Assembly: GCA_027578815.1 (NCBI GenBank)
Contig: JANBTH010000408.1
Coordinates: 1 to 17,982, forward strand
Source: Coemansia sp. RSA 1804
Taxonomy: Eukaryota > Kickxellomycota > Kickxellomycetes > Kickxellales > Kickxellaceae
Reading direction: 5' to 3'
Length of the DNA: 17,982 nt
A program made the position numbers and the translations under genes. This document shows, piece by piece, positions 7,882 to 16,123 of this stretch. How positions within the stretch are numbered: the stretch's first letter is position 1; each line of letters begins with the position of its first letter. Under the pieces are notes generated by a model. It was not told the DNA's origin. It saw only the letters and a program-made list of their open reading frames with translations, and searched no databases.

Positions 7882-9582
7882 ATGAGCTCCCGACCAGCAA
7901 ACTTTGCAGAAGACACGTTTCTAGAAGGCTTTGGCCTTAACGACCAAAGCGATGAAAGGTGGCACCGACGAGAGCGACGGCGAAGAAGAGCGAATGGACA
8001 ACAGTATGAGCGCCAAGGGAGCAGCAATAGCAGCAATGACGAAGATCTAGAGGCAGCAGTGGTCGATAGCCTTACGGACGAAGTAGTTAGCCAGATGCAG
8101 TTGCTGTCTGTCGAACGATCGGCAGACGCAGCCGTTGCCAGAAGCGGAGGGAACCAGGGGCGTTCGGCTATTGCTGCACACAACAGCCTTGGCAGTGGTG
8201 GTGGCCGCAGCAGCAACGGCAGCAGCAACGCAAGAGACGTTCAGCAGGATATGTGGAATTTTTTGGATAATGCGGCACAGGTCTTTGGGAATTCGCCAGA
8301 GGTAAGTGTGGGTACATAAAACAGAGGGCTGCGTACTTTTGTTTGATGCTATACTTGTGTCTGTTGCTAACAGTACTATTCTGTCGTGCTGTGACTGTAG
8401 CTCAAAGAGGTTGTTGTGTCGGATATACGCAATGGCTACGATCCGCAGGGGTACAACTGGCGTGGCAAGGTTATCCAGAAGGAGGTGTATGTGGGGTACC
8501 GAAAGCGGATGTATCCGCGATACCAGGATGTGCAGCACAACGTGAAGCAGGTGCGGCAGATGAGCGATTGCATCGACACCATGCACTCGTTCTACGACTT
8601 TAGGTACTCTGCGATTGGCGACGACTTTCGGTGCCAGATTGGAGATATGCAGCATCGCGACATGCTCTGGGCCACAAGCAGCTACGACGTGTACTACAGC
8701 CACGCAGGCAGCGTGTATTGCTGGAACCCGTGGCAGCGCTTGGCTCGTCGGCGCATTCTTGACCGGTCACAGATGCCCAGGGCGTTTAGGATGCGCTCAA
8801 TGTGCGTGGATGACGGCGTTGTTTTTGTTGGAGACAGCAAGGGCGACTACTGCGTCAAGTCTCTGTTGGCAGACACTGGGCCTGTGGCAACTGGCAGTCT
8901 GGCAGCTGGCACTGGTGTGGACGCCATAAGACACGCGTCGCCAACCCTGTCACGCAGCGGAGCGCTTCACATCGTTTCGTCGCATCAAAGCGGAGCTGTG
9001 CGCAGACTCGACGCTTGCGACCTGAGCGTTGCGCACACATCGACGATGGACTGGGCTGCCAACTGTAGCTCGCTGGCGCACGACGGAACCATGCAGTGTG
9101 TTGTTGGAAATAGCACCGATGCGCAGCTTGTTGATCCGCGCCGCGGTTCCGATGACTGTGTGGCTCGGCTTACCGGGCACCTGGACTATTCGTTCAGCTG
9201 TGCGCTCAGCCCCGACGGGCGTCTGGTGGCCACCGGCAGCCAGGACACCAGCGTGCGCGTGTATGACGTGCGGTGGCCGCACCAGACGCTTGCCACGCTT
9301 GGCGGATACGTCGGGGCAATGCATGTCGTCAAGTTCAGCCAATGCGGCAGGTTCCTTCTGGGCGTGGAGTCGGCCGACTATGTGCACGTGTACGATGTGC
9401 AATCCTCGTTTAAGCGCGCACAGGTTGTGGGCCTCATGGGCGAGACGGCTGGTGCGGCATTCTCGCCCGACTCGAACTGCTTGTTCCTTTCGGTTTCGGA
9501 TCCGGTCCATGGCAGTAGTCTGGCCGAGTACAACCTGGTCTCGACAGACGCTGAAGAGACGCCCCATTCTTTATGCTATTAA
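7882..9582 (+). CDS. WD40-repeat protein, fungal/plant C2A9.03-like family (two exons)
   Basis: Exon 1 (7882-8301) encodes 140 residues and exon 2 (8401-9582) encodes 393, giving 533 residues. The phase-0 intron joins FGNSPE to LKEVVVSDIRNGYDPQGYNW; reading through it gives a stop at 8317-8319. The N-terminus is hydrophilic, with a basic run (RRERRRRR, residues 29-36) and Ser/Asn/Gly-rich stretches. Residues about 141-190 carry a GYDPQGxxW motif followed by a charged Tyr/Arg segment, which I associate with uncharacterised WD40 proteins such as S. pombe C2A9.03. WD repeats are clearest from about 396 to 473 (LTGHLDYSFSCALSPDG, VRVYDVRW, YVHVYDV). It probably folds as a beta-propeller and acts as a protein-binding platform. 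The partner, location and function are unknown. The fold is safe; the subfamily is from memory. Confidence 0.82.
8302..8400 (+). other. Spliceosomal intron of the WD40 gene
   Basis: The intron is 99 bases, with donor GTAAGT at 8302-8307, branch sequence TGCTAAC at 8365-8371 (a perfect match to the yeast-type branch site) and acceptor TAG at 8398-8400. It is phase 0. A CAG two bases after the branch site (8371-8373) is too close to be the likely acceptor. Joining the exons restores a single frame into a family-specific motif, which supports the splice. Confidence 0.88.
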
Positions 9583-9734
9583 CATTTTATATCTAGCTAT
9601 ATTCATTGCGAGCTCTTGCAGCAAGCATCTATGAACTGGGGCAACAAGTACAAGCAGTGTTTTATTCTGTGTTTGGCACCATCATGGAGGAACCATGAGA
9701 AAGGAAGATAAGAGAATGGAGATCCAGAAAAGGC
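9583..9734. terminator. Convergent 3' region with a minus-strand AATAAA signal
   Basis: The WD40 gene and the isomerase gene converge here with 152 bases between stop codons. TTTATT at 9661-9666 reads AATAAA on the minus strand, about 70 bases past the isomerase stop, a reasonable polyadenylation signal. On the plus strand, AT-rich DNA directly after the WD40 stop (9583-9605, TTTTATATC) may serve that transcript. Confidence 0.45.
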
Positions 9735-10502
9735 TTACAGCTTGGAGAGGAAGCCGCCAGGAGTCGTTCCGCCAGCAAGGAGAAGAATGACGGTTTCGCG
9801 GTACATTTCGGCCTTGATCAGATGGAGCTTCTGGTTGAGCCCGCTTGCCTTGGGAGCGATTCTGCGTGCGTATTCCATGGCGGTGGGCACCAGGGCATCC
9901 TGGGCAACAGCCTGGTCAACGAAACCAGCAGCAACAGCATCGGACGCCTTGAACCGATGGCCAGCCAGGAGACAATCTCTCAGGTGGTTCTGGTTGGAGA
10001 TCTTGCACTTGACGATAGCGGCCATTCCTGGGATCAACGGGATTCCAATATCGACCTCGTTCATAGCAATCCACCCACGATCGGCCCGCATAACCCTGTA
10101 GTCGTGGGCCATGGCAAACATGCATCCGCCGGCAAATGCGTGGCCGTTGATGGCGGCAACCGTTGGGATGCGGAATGTCAGCAGGCGGGCTAGCATCTTC
10201 AGATACGGGATGTAGAACACGTCCCCTTGCTCCATGGCCGCCTCGATGGCCAGTCCGTTGCTGTAGAACTTTTCTGAACTGCTTGTGGTTATTAGCGCTC
10301 CTCCCTGCCCCGCGGCATCGCCGCGGGTGTCGTCGAGTATGCGTTCCACTGCGTCTAGCGCCTGCGTTATCTCATTGACAAACTGGAGCGTGAAGCGGTT
10401 CTCCTTGCCGTTGTTCAGGTGGAGAACAAAGAGCGTGGGGAAAGAGGGGTCTGGGTTGGTCAGTTTAACCAAGGGAAGGTCGACAAGGGATGATGATGAC
10501 AT
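9735..10502 (-). CDS. Peroxisomal enoyl-CoA delta isomerase / enoyl-CoA hydratase-family protein
   Basis: This is a crotonase-superfamily protein of 255 residues, close to the usual core length. It would shift the double bond of delta-3-enoyl-CoA to the trans-delta-2 form so that unsaturated fatty acids can enter beta-oxidation. Features in order are the first CoA/oxyanion segment KFYSNGLAIE (78-87), the oxyanion-hole motif GHAFAGG (120-126) and HDYRVMRADRGWIAMNEVDIG (133-153). Glu149 sits where the catalytic acid/base lies in the isomerases. The NEVDIG pattern resembles plant and fungal ECI enzymes more than true hydratases, which use two Glu. The protein ends in Ser-Lys-Leu, a textbook PTS1 peroxisomal signal. 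It is divergent from HIS7 across 610 bases. Exact substrate preference cannot be read from sequence. Confidence 0.85.
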   Translation of the reverse strand: MSSSSLVDLPLVKLTNPDPSFPTLFVLHLNNGKENRFTLQFVNEITQALDAVERILDDTRGDAAGQGGALITTSSSEKFYSNGLAIEAAMEQGDVFYIPYLKMLARLLTFRIPTVAAINGHAFAGGCMFAMAHDYRVMRADRGWIAMNEVDIGIPLIPGMAAIVKCKISNQNHLRDCLLAGHRFKASDAVAAGFVDQAVAQDALVPTAMEYARRIAPKASGLNQKLHLIKAEMYRETVILLLAGGTTPGGFLSKL

Positions 10503-10920
10503 TGCTGTTTATGAGACGAGAAAAGACAGGAATAAAGAATAGCTAGAAATATTAGTCTTGAGTGTGTAGCAGGAGAAAGCGAGAAAGAGGCAAAGTTCGT
10601 GCGTGTTTGCTTGCAGGTTTAGACTGGGGAAAAGGGGAGAATGACTGGCTCTTTTATCAAGGCAAAGGCTCGTGCGCCTATTCCCTAGCCTCAGCTTACT
10701 TGTTTGCACGTGCTACGGAAACGGAGGAAAGAAAGGAATCTCGGCTTTTCATTTGATTCTTTTTTTTCATGGGCTCGAAATCCGCTCTGTGCATGATGAT
10801 CATTTGCCACTGTTGATTCTAACTTTTGCTTGATCAAATTGCGCGGTGGGCGTCTGCCAGCCTTCCAGATCAGACGGTTCTGCGGGCATTATCAAGGTAA
10901 AAAAAAAGCAATCAGCAGGA

Positions 10921-10927
10921 TGAGTCA
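10921..10927. promoter_or_regulatory. Gcn4/Cpc1-type site (TGAGTCA) upstream of HIS7
   Basis: TGAGTCA is the reverse complement of TGACTCA, the core site bound by Gcn4/Cpc1 bZIP activators of amino acid biosynthesis genes. It lies about 185 bases before the HIS7 ATG, a normal distance. General amino acid control of HIS7 is known in yeasts. The same heptamer occurs at least five other times in this window, three of them inside SIN3 coding sequence, so sequence alone is weak evidence. Confidence 0.5.
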
Positions 10928-11017
10928 CTTTTGCCAGCAGATCAAGCAAACTCTCCCAGTTAAAATAGCATTGGGAGGCACTGGATGGATATTCGCCGAA
11001 GCAAAAGCAAACGCTGT

Positions 11018-11080
11018 TCCTCTTTCTTTTCTTTTCTTTCCCTTATCTCTTTTCCCTGCTTTATCTTATTTTATTACAAT
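11018..11080 (+). promoter_or_regulatory. CT-rich core promoter tract of HIS7
   Basis: A run of CTTTTCTTTC-type pyrimidine repeats changes to TTATTTTATTACAATTAAA just before the start codon at 11113. This is the common layout of fungal transcription start regions, so the HIS7 mRNA probably begins within the 60 bases after the tract. Confidence 0.45.
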
Positions 11081-11112
11081 TAAACGCATACTTCGCATAG
11101 CCCATATTCACA

Positions 11113-12831
11113 ATGGCCACCAGCAACCAAAAGCTGTATCTGCTCGACTACGGGGCAGGGAACGTGCGCAGCCTGCTCAACGCGGTGGAGAAGCTGGGCC
11201 ACACGATCGAGTACATCCGATCGGCGAGCGACTTTGACAAGGCGGACAAGATCATATTCCCGGGCGTAGGGGCGTTCGGATACGCGATGAAGGCGCTGAG
11301 GGAAAAGGGATTCGTGGAGCCGCTCAGAGCGTTTGTGGAGTCGGGTAGACCGATCATGGGCATCTGCGTTGGGATGCAGGTGATGCTCGAGGGATCCGAC
11401 GAGTCGCCCGACGAACCGGGGCTGGCGATCCTCGAAGGCCGCGTCAGACTGTTTGACAACACAGCCAAGGCCGTGCCGCATATGGGTTGGAATGGCGCGC
11501 AGGTCGTCCACGGTGCCAGCGGAGCTGCTGCGGCTGGCGGGGCGGTACCGTGTATTGGCAAGGACGCGCGGTACTACTTTGTGCACTCGTACGGTTTGGC
11601 GTATACGGGTGAGGCTTCGCAGCCGCAGACCGTCCACACGGCAACCCGCTACGGCGACGAGACGATTGTCAGCTCGGTGTGGAAGCGCAACGTGTTTGGC
11701 ACGCAGTTCCATCCCGAGAAGTCGGGCACCGCTGGGCTTGCACTGCTGCGGTCGTTCATCGAGACTGATCTGATCCGCCCATCACCGTCACCACAAGAAA
11801 CCGGCAGTGCTGGTGTTCTGTTGCCGCGCGATATCCGCGACTCTCTGTCGGTGCGCGTCATTGCGTGTCTCGATGTGCGCGCCAACGACCAGGGTGATCT
11901 GGTGGTCACAAAGGGCGACCAGTACGACGTGCGCGTCAGCGCTAGCGAGGGCGGCCATGTGCGCAATCTGGGCAAGCCGGTGGATCTGGCCACGCGGTAC
12001 TACGCCGAGGGCGCCGACGAAATCGCCTTTCTCAACATCACCAGCTTCCGCAACATGCCGTTCCGTGACACCCCGATGCTGGAGGTATTGCGCCAGGCGT
12101 CGCGCTGCATCTTTGTGCCGCTGACCATTGGCGGCGGTGTGCGTGATATTGTCGATCCGGACGGCTTGCACAAATGGACGGCCGTCGATGTTGCTGGCGA
12201 GTACTTCCGCTCGGGCGCGGATAAGGTGTCGATTGGCAGCGATGCTGTGTATGCGGCTGAGCGGTACTGGAGTCGCGTGGCCGAGGGTTTGGATCCGCTG
12301 GACGGTTCCACCGCCATCGAGCAGATTGCCGAGCGCTACGGCCGCCAGGCTGTGGTTATCTCGGTTGATCCGCGTCGCGTGTACGTGGCCAGCCCCGAAT
12401 CCACCGCCCACCACACTGTCAAAACCACCATCCCAGGTCCCAACGGCGAGCTGTACTGCTGGTACCAGTGCACCGTCAAGGGCGGACGCGAGGGCCGCGA
12501 CACCGATGTGCGCCAGCTGGTCACTGCGTGCGCTGCGCTCGGAGCTGGCGAGATCCTGCTCAACTGCATGGACCGCGACGGCACCAACTCCGGCTACGAT
12601 CTCGAGCTGATTGCCGATGTCAAGGGCGCCGTGTCAATTCCCGTTATTGCAAGCAGCGGGGCTGGCGCTCCTGACCACTTCTCGGAGGTCGTGGACAAGA
12701 CTGGTGTTGAGGCTGTCCTGGCTGCCGGTATCTTCCACCGTCGCGAGGTGCCCATTTCCGCTGTCAAGGCGCATCTCAGCGAGCACGGGACACCCGTGCG
12801 GCTGGAATCCGACACTCGTGCTCTGTCTTAA
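11113..12831 (+). CDS. HIS7: Imidazole glycerol phosphate synthase (fused glutaminase-cyclase)
   Basis: This bifunctional enzyme of histidine synthesis converts PRFAR and glutamine to imidazole glycerol phosphate, AICAR and glutamate. The protein has 572 residues. Residues 1-220 are the HisH-like class I glutaminase: GVGAFG near 51-56, the nucleophile Cys85 in GICVGMQ, PHMGWN at 122-127, and the His200/Glu202 pair in QFHPE. After a short linker, residues about 246-560 are the HisF-like (beta/alpha)8 cyclase, with CLDVRAN (Asp254), TIGGGVRD (338-345) and NCMDRDGTNSGYD (484-496) supplying the two catalytic aspartates and the phosphate sites. All expected active-site residues are present. The fused form is usual in fungi and plants. 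The start (cacaATGG) gives an N-terminus of normal length. Control by a Gcn4-like factor is suggested by the upstream TGAGTCA. Confidence 0.97.
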   Translation: MATSNQKLYLLDYGAGNVRSLLNAVEKLGHTIEYIRSASDFDKADKIIFPGVGAFGYAMKALREKGFVEPLRAFVESGRPIMGICVGMQVMLEGSDESPDEPGLAILEGRVRLFDNTAKAVPHMGWNGAQVVHGASGAAAAGGAVPCIGKDARYYFVHSYGLAYTGEASQPQTVHTATRYGDETIVSSVWKRNVFGTQFHPEKSGTAGLALLRSFIETDLIRPSPSPQETGSAGVLLPRDIRDSLSVRVIACLDVRANDQGDLVVTKGDQYDVRVSASEGGHVRNLGKPVDLATRYYAEGADEIAFLNITSFRNMPFRDTPMLEVLRQASRCIFVPLTIGGGVRDIVDPDGLHKWTAVDVAGEYFRSGADKVSIGSDAVYAAERYWSRVAEGLDPLDGSTAIEQIAERYGRQAVVISVDPRRVYVASPESTAHHTVKTTIPGPNGELYCWYQCTVKGGREGRDTDVRQLVTACAALGAGEILLNCMDRDGTNSGYDLELIADVKGAVSIPVIASSGAGAPDHFSEVVDKTGVEAVLAAGIFHRREVPISAVKAHLSEHGTPVRLESDTRALS

Positions 12832-13150
12832 TAGAATTGCTGGTTTCTTGTTGTGTTTTCGGACGCTTACTTTAGGTGGGATGCGAATCATCATTTAGTT
12901 AATAGAAAATGTGTCGAGTCATCAAGAGAAAAAAACGCACCCATAAAACGTCTGCTCATCAGCATCGGTTGGGTTGAGAAAGAAGCCCTCCCCCATCAGC
13001 GGTTTTGCGCCGCCTTTTTTTTTTGTTCTTTGTGTTTTTCTCCTGCATTTCAATTTCAAATAGAATAGTTGCTCTTGCATCTGTCGTTCTTCTTTCTGCC
13101 TATATCTAGCTAATTAGTTTTCATCTTTTTTGTACATATCTAACGTAAAA
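12832..13150. other. Intergenic spacer between HIS7 and RPC34
   Basis: This spacer is 319 bases. It contains the HIS7 3' end, A-rich around 12900-12955, then a run of T at about 13014-13024 and a pyrimidine-rich leader (about 13068-13130) before the next start codon. No gene or clear polyadenylation hexamer is seen. Confidence 0.55.
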
Positions 13151-14077
13151 ATGGCAGAGCTTGAAGCCAAGATCTACGAGCACGCACTAAAGAACTCCAA
13201 TGGCATCGACAACGACTATCTAAACGATGCGCTTCCCGAGCACACGCTGGAGGACATTGTGAACGGCGTGAATAGGCTGCTGCAGAGCGGGCAGCTTGAG
13301 CTGCTGCAGGTGGGACGAACCATCCTTTACCGCGGGGTGCACAGGAGCGAGATGGAGCGGATGTCCGAGCTGACCAGCGACGAGCGTCTAGTATACAAGC
13401 ACATAGAGAACAGTGGTGGCGAGGGGATCTGGGTGCGCACGCTGAAACAGAAAACCAATCTACTGCAGGGCGTGATCACCAGATGTCTCAAGGTGCTCGA
13501 ACAGCGCGCGCTGATCAAGTCCGTCAAGTCCGTCAAGCATCCGACGCGCAAGCTGTACATGCTGATCAACGTTGATCCGTCTTCCGACGTCACCGGTGGG
13601 CCCTGGTACACTGACCAGGAGATGGATTCCGATTTCATTGACCAGCTAGCCAGACAGTGCTACCAGTTCATCTACGCCCACAGTTTCCCGCGCCACAACA
13701 CAAAGGCCGTGTACTCGGCCAACCATACGGGTTACCCGACATCGTCGCAGATCAAGCGCTTTATCCACGAGAACAGGATCACCAACGTTGACCTGTCCAC
13801 CGCTAACATCGAGGAGCTGCTGGCTATGCTGGTCTACGATGGAAAGGTCGAGCGTGTTGCTCCTGTCTTTGACATGGGCGCCGGCGGTGGTGGTCGTCCT
13901 GCTGCTACATCAGACCCTAGAACTGACTGGATGTACCGCGCCCTGCGTGTTAATGCCAGAGATTCTCCGCTCACCGATATCCCCTGCGGCCGCTGTCCTG
14001 TCTTTGACCGCTGCAGCGACTCTGGCGCCATTACGCCGGCAAAGTGCGAGTATTTCAAAAAGTGGCTGGCTTTTTGA
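13151..14077 (+). CDS. RPC34: RNA polymerase III subunit RPC34/RPC6 (POLR3F)
   Basis: This is a subunit of the RNA polymerase III heterotrimer (C82/C34/C31 in yeast) that helps recruit TFIIIB and open promoters for tRNA and 5S rRNA genes. The first ATG in frame is at 13151 (aaaATGG), giving 308 residues, normal for the family. Two tandem winged-helix domains occupy about 1-75 and 80-145, and a third follows at about 155-260 (KRFIHENRITNVDLSTANIE). The C-terminus carries Cys279, Cys282, Cys288 and Cys299, spaced CX2CX5CX10C. This matches the [4Fe-4S] cluster ligands described for human RPC39. A Gly-rich loop (GAGGGGR) precedes this part. There are no breaks or introns. Confidence 0.95.
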   Translation: MAELEAKIYEHALKNSNGIDNDYLNDALPEHTLEDIVNGVNRLLQSGQLELLQVGRTILYRGVHRSEMERMSELTSDERLVYKHIENSGGEGIWVRTLKQKTNLLQGVITRCLKVLEQRALIKSVKSVKHPTRKLYMLINVDPSSDVTGGPWYTDQEMDSDFIDQLARQCYQFIYAHSFPRHNTKAVYSANHTGYPTSSQIKRFIHENRITNVDLSTANIEELLAMLVYDGKVERVAPVFDMGAGGGGRPAATSDPRTDWMYRALRVNARDSPLTDIPCGRCPVFDRCSDSGAITPAKCEYFKKWLAF

Positions 14078-14378
14078 CCTTACGTGGTGGGTTTTTTGCT
14101 TGTCCACTTATTCTTTCTCTCGTAGCTCAAAATAACAACAATAGATGGAAAAAGTCGTATATGCACGTGACCGCATTTTTTGACCTATAGCCAATCCCAC
14201 AAGCAGAGCAGGCCTGGGCTGTCCGTGTACGCAATTCCGAACACGTTTGGATAGCCAACAAAAAACATTAAAGTTTAGGACGATTAAGAGTTTCTCTTTT
14301 CGCTAGGCTATTGATCCGTATCCTATCTGTTTATTGTTTGTATTATACTCCATACACACGACAACAAAAGCAATAGCA
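14078..14378. other. Intergenic spacer between RPC34 and the PPIL2-like gene
   Basis: The spacer is 301 bases. T-rich sequence directly after the RPC34 stop suits a 3' end. A CACGTGAC element lies at 14164-14171, about 210 bases before the next ATG, and matches the Cbf1-type E-box. No gene is seen. Confidence 0.55.
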
Positions 14379-16010
14379 ATGGGCCGCAGTGGAGACAAGC
14401 CGTTCATATCCCAAGGAGAGTGGTCCAACATGCACGGCGACGAAGGGGGGCTGCCCTTTGGCGGGAAACGAGGTGGAGTACAGAGCAAAGAGAAGAATGC
14501 ATCGGAGGACCTTCCACTCAACTGCTGTGCGCTCTCGCTGAAGCCGTTCACAACGCCGGTATGCACCAGAGACGGGTACGTGTTTGACTTGGCGAACATC
14601 GAGAGTTACATCAAGGAGCACCACAACAAGCATCCGTTCACGGGAGCGCCGCTGCGTGGCGGAACTAATGATAATGGAGGTGACCTTGTGGGTCCGCTCC
14701 ACTACCATACCAACGCAGGCAGGGAGTTTGTTGACCCAGTGTCGTTTAAACCACTTACACGGTTCACCAAGATCGTGGCAAACAGCAAGAGCGGACATGT
14801 GTATCTGTGGACTACGGTTGATGAGTTCAATGTCAAACCCGATTCGTGGGTCGATTTGGTCACGGGTGACCCGTTTTCACAGTCCGATCTCGTTGTTCTG
14901 CATGACCCGAGCGCACCTCGTCCCAGAACTAGCAGTGTAGCTGGTACCAGCAAACCACCAGCAAAGGCAGGCGAGTCGGAGGTTGGTAAAGAGGTTGCTA
15001 GCTCGGGTGCGGCAACACGCCCGACCAGAAAACAGCCGTACAACGCAGCCAGTTACTCCAAGGGATTGGCCGCAGCCGCATTCACATCAACGTCGATGGC
15101 ACCTGTCACCCGAAACGAAGCCGAGCTGATTGGTTCTGAGGAGTACATGTTTCCGCGGATAAAGGACAAAGGTTATGTGCGGGTCTCAACTAATCTGGGG
15201 AGCCTCAATCTGGAGCTATTTTGCCACAAGGCACCGCGCACATGCTACAATTTCATCAGCTTGGCCAAGACCGGATACTACAATGGATCCAGATTCCATC
15301 GGTCGATCAAGAACTTTATGATCCAAGGCGGCGACCCAACAGGAACAGGGAGTGGAGGAAAGTCCTTCTGGGGCTCGGCGTTCAAGGATGAGATCGGCGG
15401 TAGTGGCAAGAAACTTTCACATTCGGCACGCGGGATTCTGTCAATGGCCAACCGCGGACCCAACACCAACGGCTCACAGTTCTTTATCCTGTATCGCGCA
15501 GCAACGCATTTGGACGGGAAGCACACTATTTTTGGTCGCGTTGTTGGCGGGCTGGATGTTCTGGCCAAAATAGAGGCCGAGCCCACCGACGATGGCGACA
15601 AGCCAGTGCATGACATTACGATCCAAGAAATCACCGTCTTTGTGGATCCCTACGACGAGTTTGCCAGGCGACTGGAGCGCAAGGCCGAGCACGAGAAGAG
15701 CGATGCTGACTTGGTAGCTGGAAAGCGCAAACGAACAGCGGAGGAGGAGGATGAGCTTGAGCGTGAGACAACGACGTGGTTTGGCACAAAGGCATCCTCT
15801 GCAATAACAAAGTCAACAACACCCAGCACGACATCTGGCGTTGACACCAGTGATCCACAGGGACAGAGTCGGCGTGGGGTGGGCAGATACTTGAAGAAGC
15901 CACAATTTGCGCCGACTGCGTCGACCAGCGCAGCCAGTAGCAGCAAGAGTGAACCCAAGAGCAAAAGACACGCCTCTGGATACCACTTTAACGACTTTAG
16001 CAACTGGTAG
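14379..16010 (+). CDS. PPIL2-type U-box cyclophilin (peptidyl-prolyl isomerase-like 2)
   Basis: This nuclear protein combines a U-box ubiquitin-ligase module with a cyclophilin domain; family members (human PPIL2, S. pombe Cyp8) are linked to ubiquitination and the spliceosome. The first in-frame ATG gives 543 residues, typical. A U-box lies at about 43-94 (LPLNCCALSLKPF, YIKEHHNKHPFTG). A second U-box-like part lies at about 116-177 (VDPVSFKPLTRF, WVDLVTGDPF). The cyclophilin domain spans about 257-421, with the catalytic Arg308 in SRFHRSIKNFMIQGGDP, FFILYRAATHLDGKH, and GRVVGGLDVL. The residue equivalent to Trp121 of cyclophilin A is His377. Human PPIL2 has Tyr there, so cyclosporin binding and isomerase activity may be weak. 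A basic segment (KRKR, near 449) and the terminal FNDFSNW also fit the family. Confidence 0.93.
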   Translation: MGRSGDKPFISQGEWSNMHGDEGGLPFGGKRGGVQSKEKNASEDLPLNCCALSLKPFTTPVCTRDGYVFDLANIESYIKEHHNKHPFTGAPLRGGTNDNGGDLVGPLHYHTNAGREFVDPVSFKPLTRFTKIVANSKSGHVYLWTTVDEFNVKPDSWVDLVTGDPFSQSDLVVLHDPSAPRPRTSSVAGTSKPPAKAGESEVGKEVASSGAATRPTRKQPYNAASYSKGLAAAAFTSTSMAPVTRNEAELIGSEEYMFPRIKDKGYVRVSTNLGSLNLELFCHKAPRTCYNFISLAKTGYYNGSRFHRSIKNFMIQGGDPTGTGSGGKSFWGSAFKDEIGGSGKKLSHSARGILSMANRGPNTNGSQFFILYRAATHLDGKHTIFGRVVGGLDVLAKIEAEPTDDGDKPVHDITIQEITVFVDPYDEFARRLERKAEHEKSDADLVAGKRKRTAEEEDELERETTTWFGTKASSAITKSTTPSTTSGVDTSDPQGQSRRGVGRYLKKPQFAPTASTSAASSSKSEPKSKRHASGYHFNDFSNW

Positions 16011-16123
16011 ATTTCCCTTTTTCATAATACATGGACTCATAGAAATATTCACAGGCTTTTTATCACCATCCCGATACTGGGTTGCGATTACTGATCTGAA
16101 AGGAATGAGGATCTAGCTCTTCT
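16011..16123. terminator. Short convergent 3' spacer between PPIL2-like and VPS72
   Basis: Only 113 bases separate the two stop codons, so the 3' UTRs of these convergent genes probably overlap. The sequence after the plus-strand stop has CATAATACATGG, an imperfect AATAAA-like site. No perfect hexamer is present on either strand. Confidence 0.4.

Larger units (their letters stand above)
10503..11112. promoter_or_regulatory. Divergent promoter between the isomerase gene and HIS7
   Basis: This 610-base spacer contains the 5' ends of both genes. It holds a CACGTG E-box at 10707-10712, a Gcn4-type TGAGTCA at 10921-10927, and a CT-rich tract close to the HIS7 ATG. It may be read in both directions, so the two genes could share control elements. 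No RNA gene or further coding sequence is visible. Confidence 0.6.

Noticed and set aside
11080..12815. Long antisense open frames across HIS7 (such as 11080-11712 and 11788-12414)
   Set aside because: They mirror codon bias in the sense strand. HIS7 has every active-site motif in one frame, and the antisense products resemble nothing.
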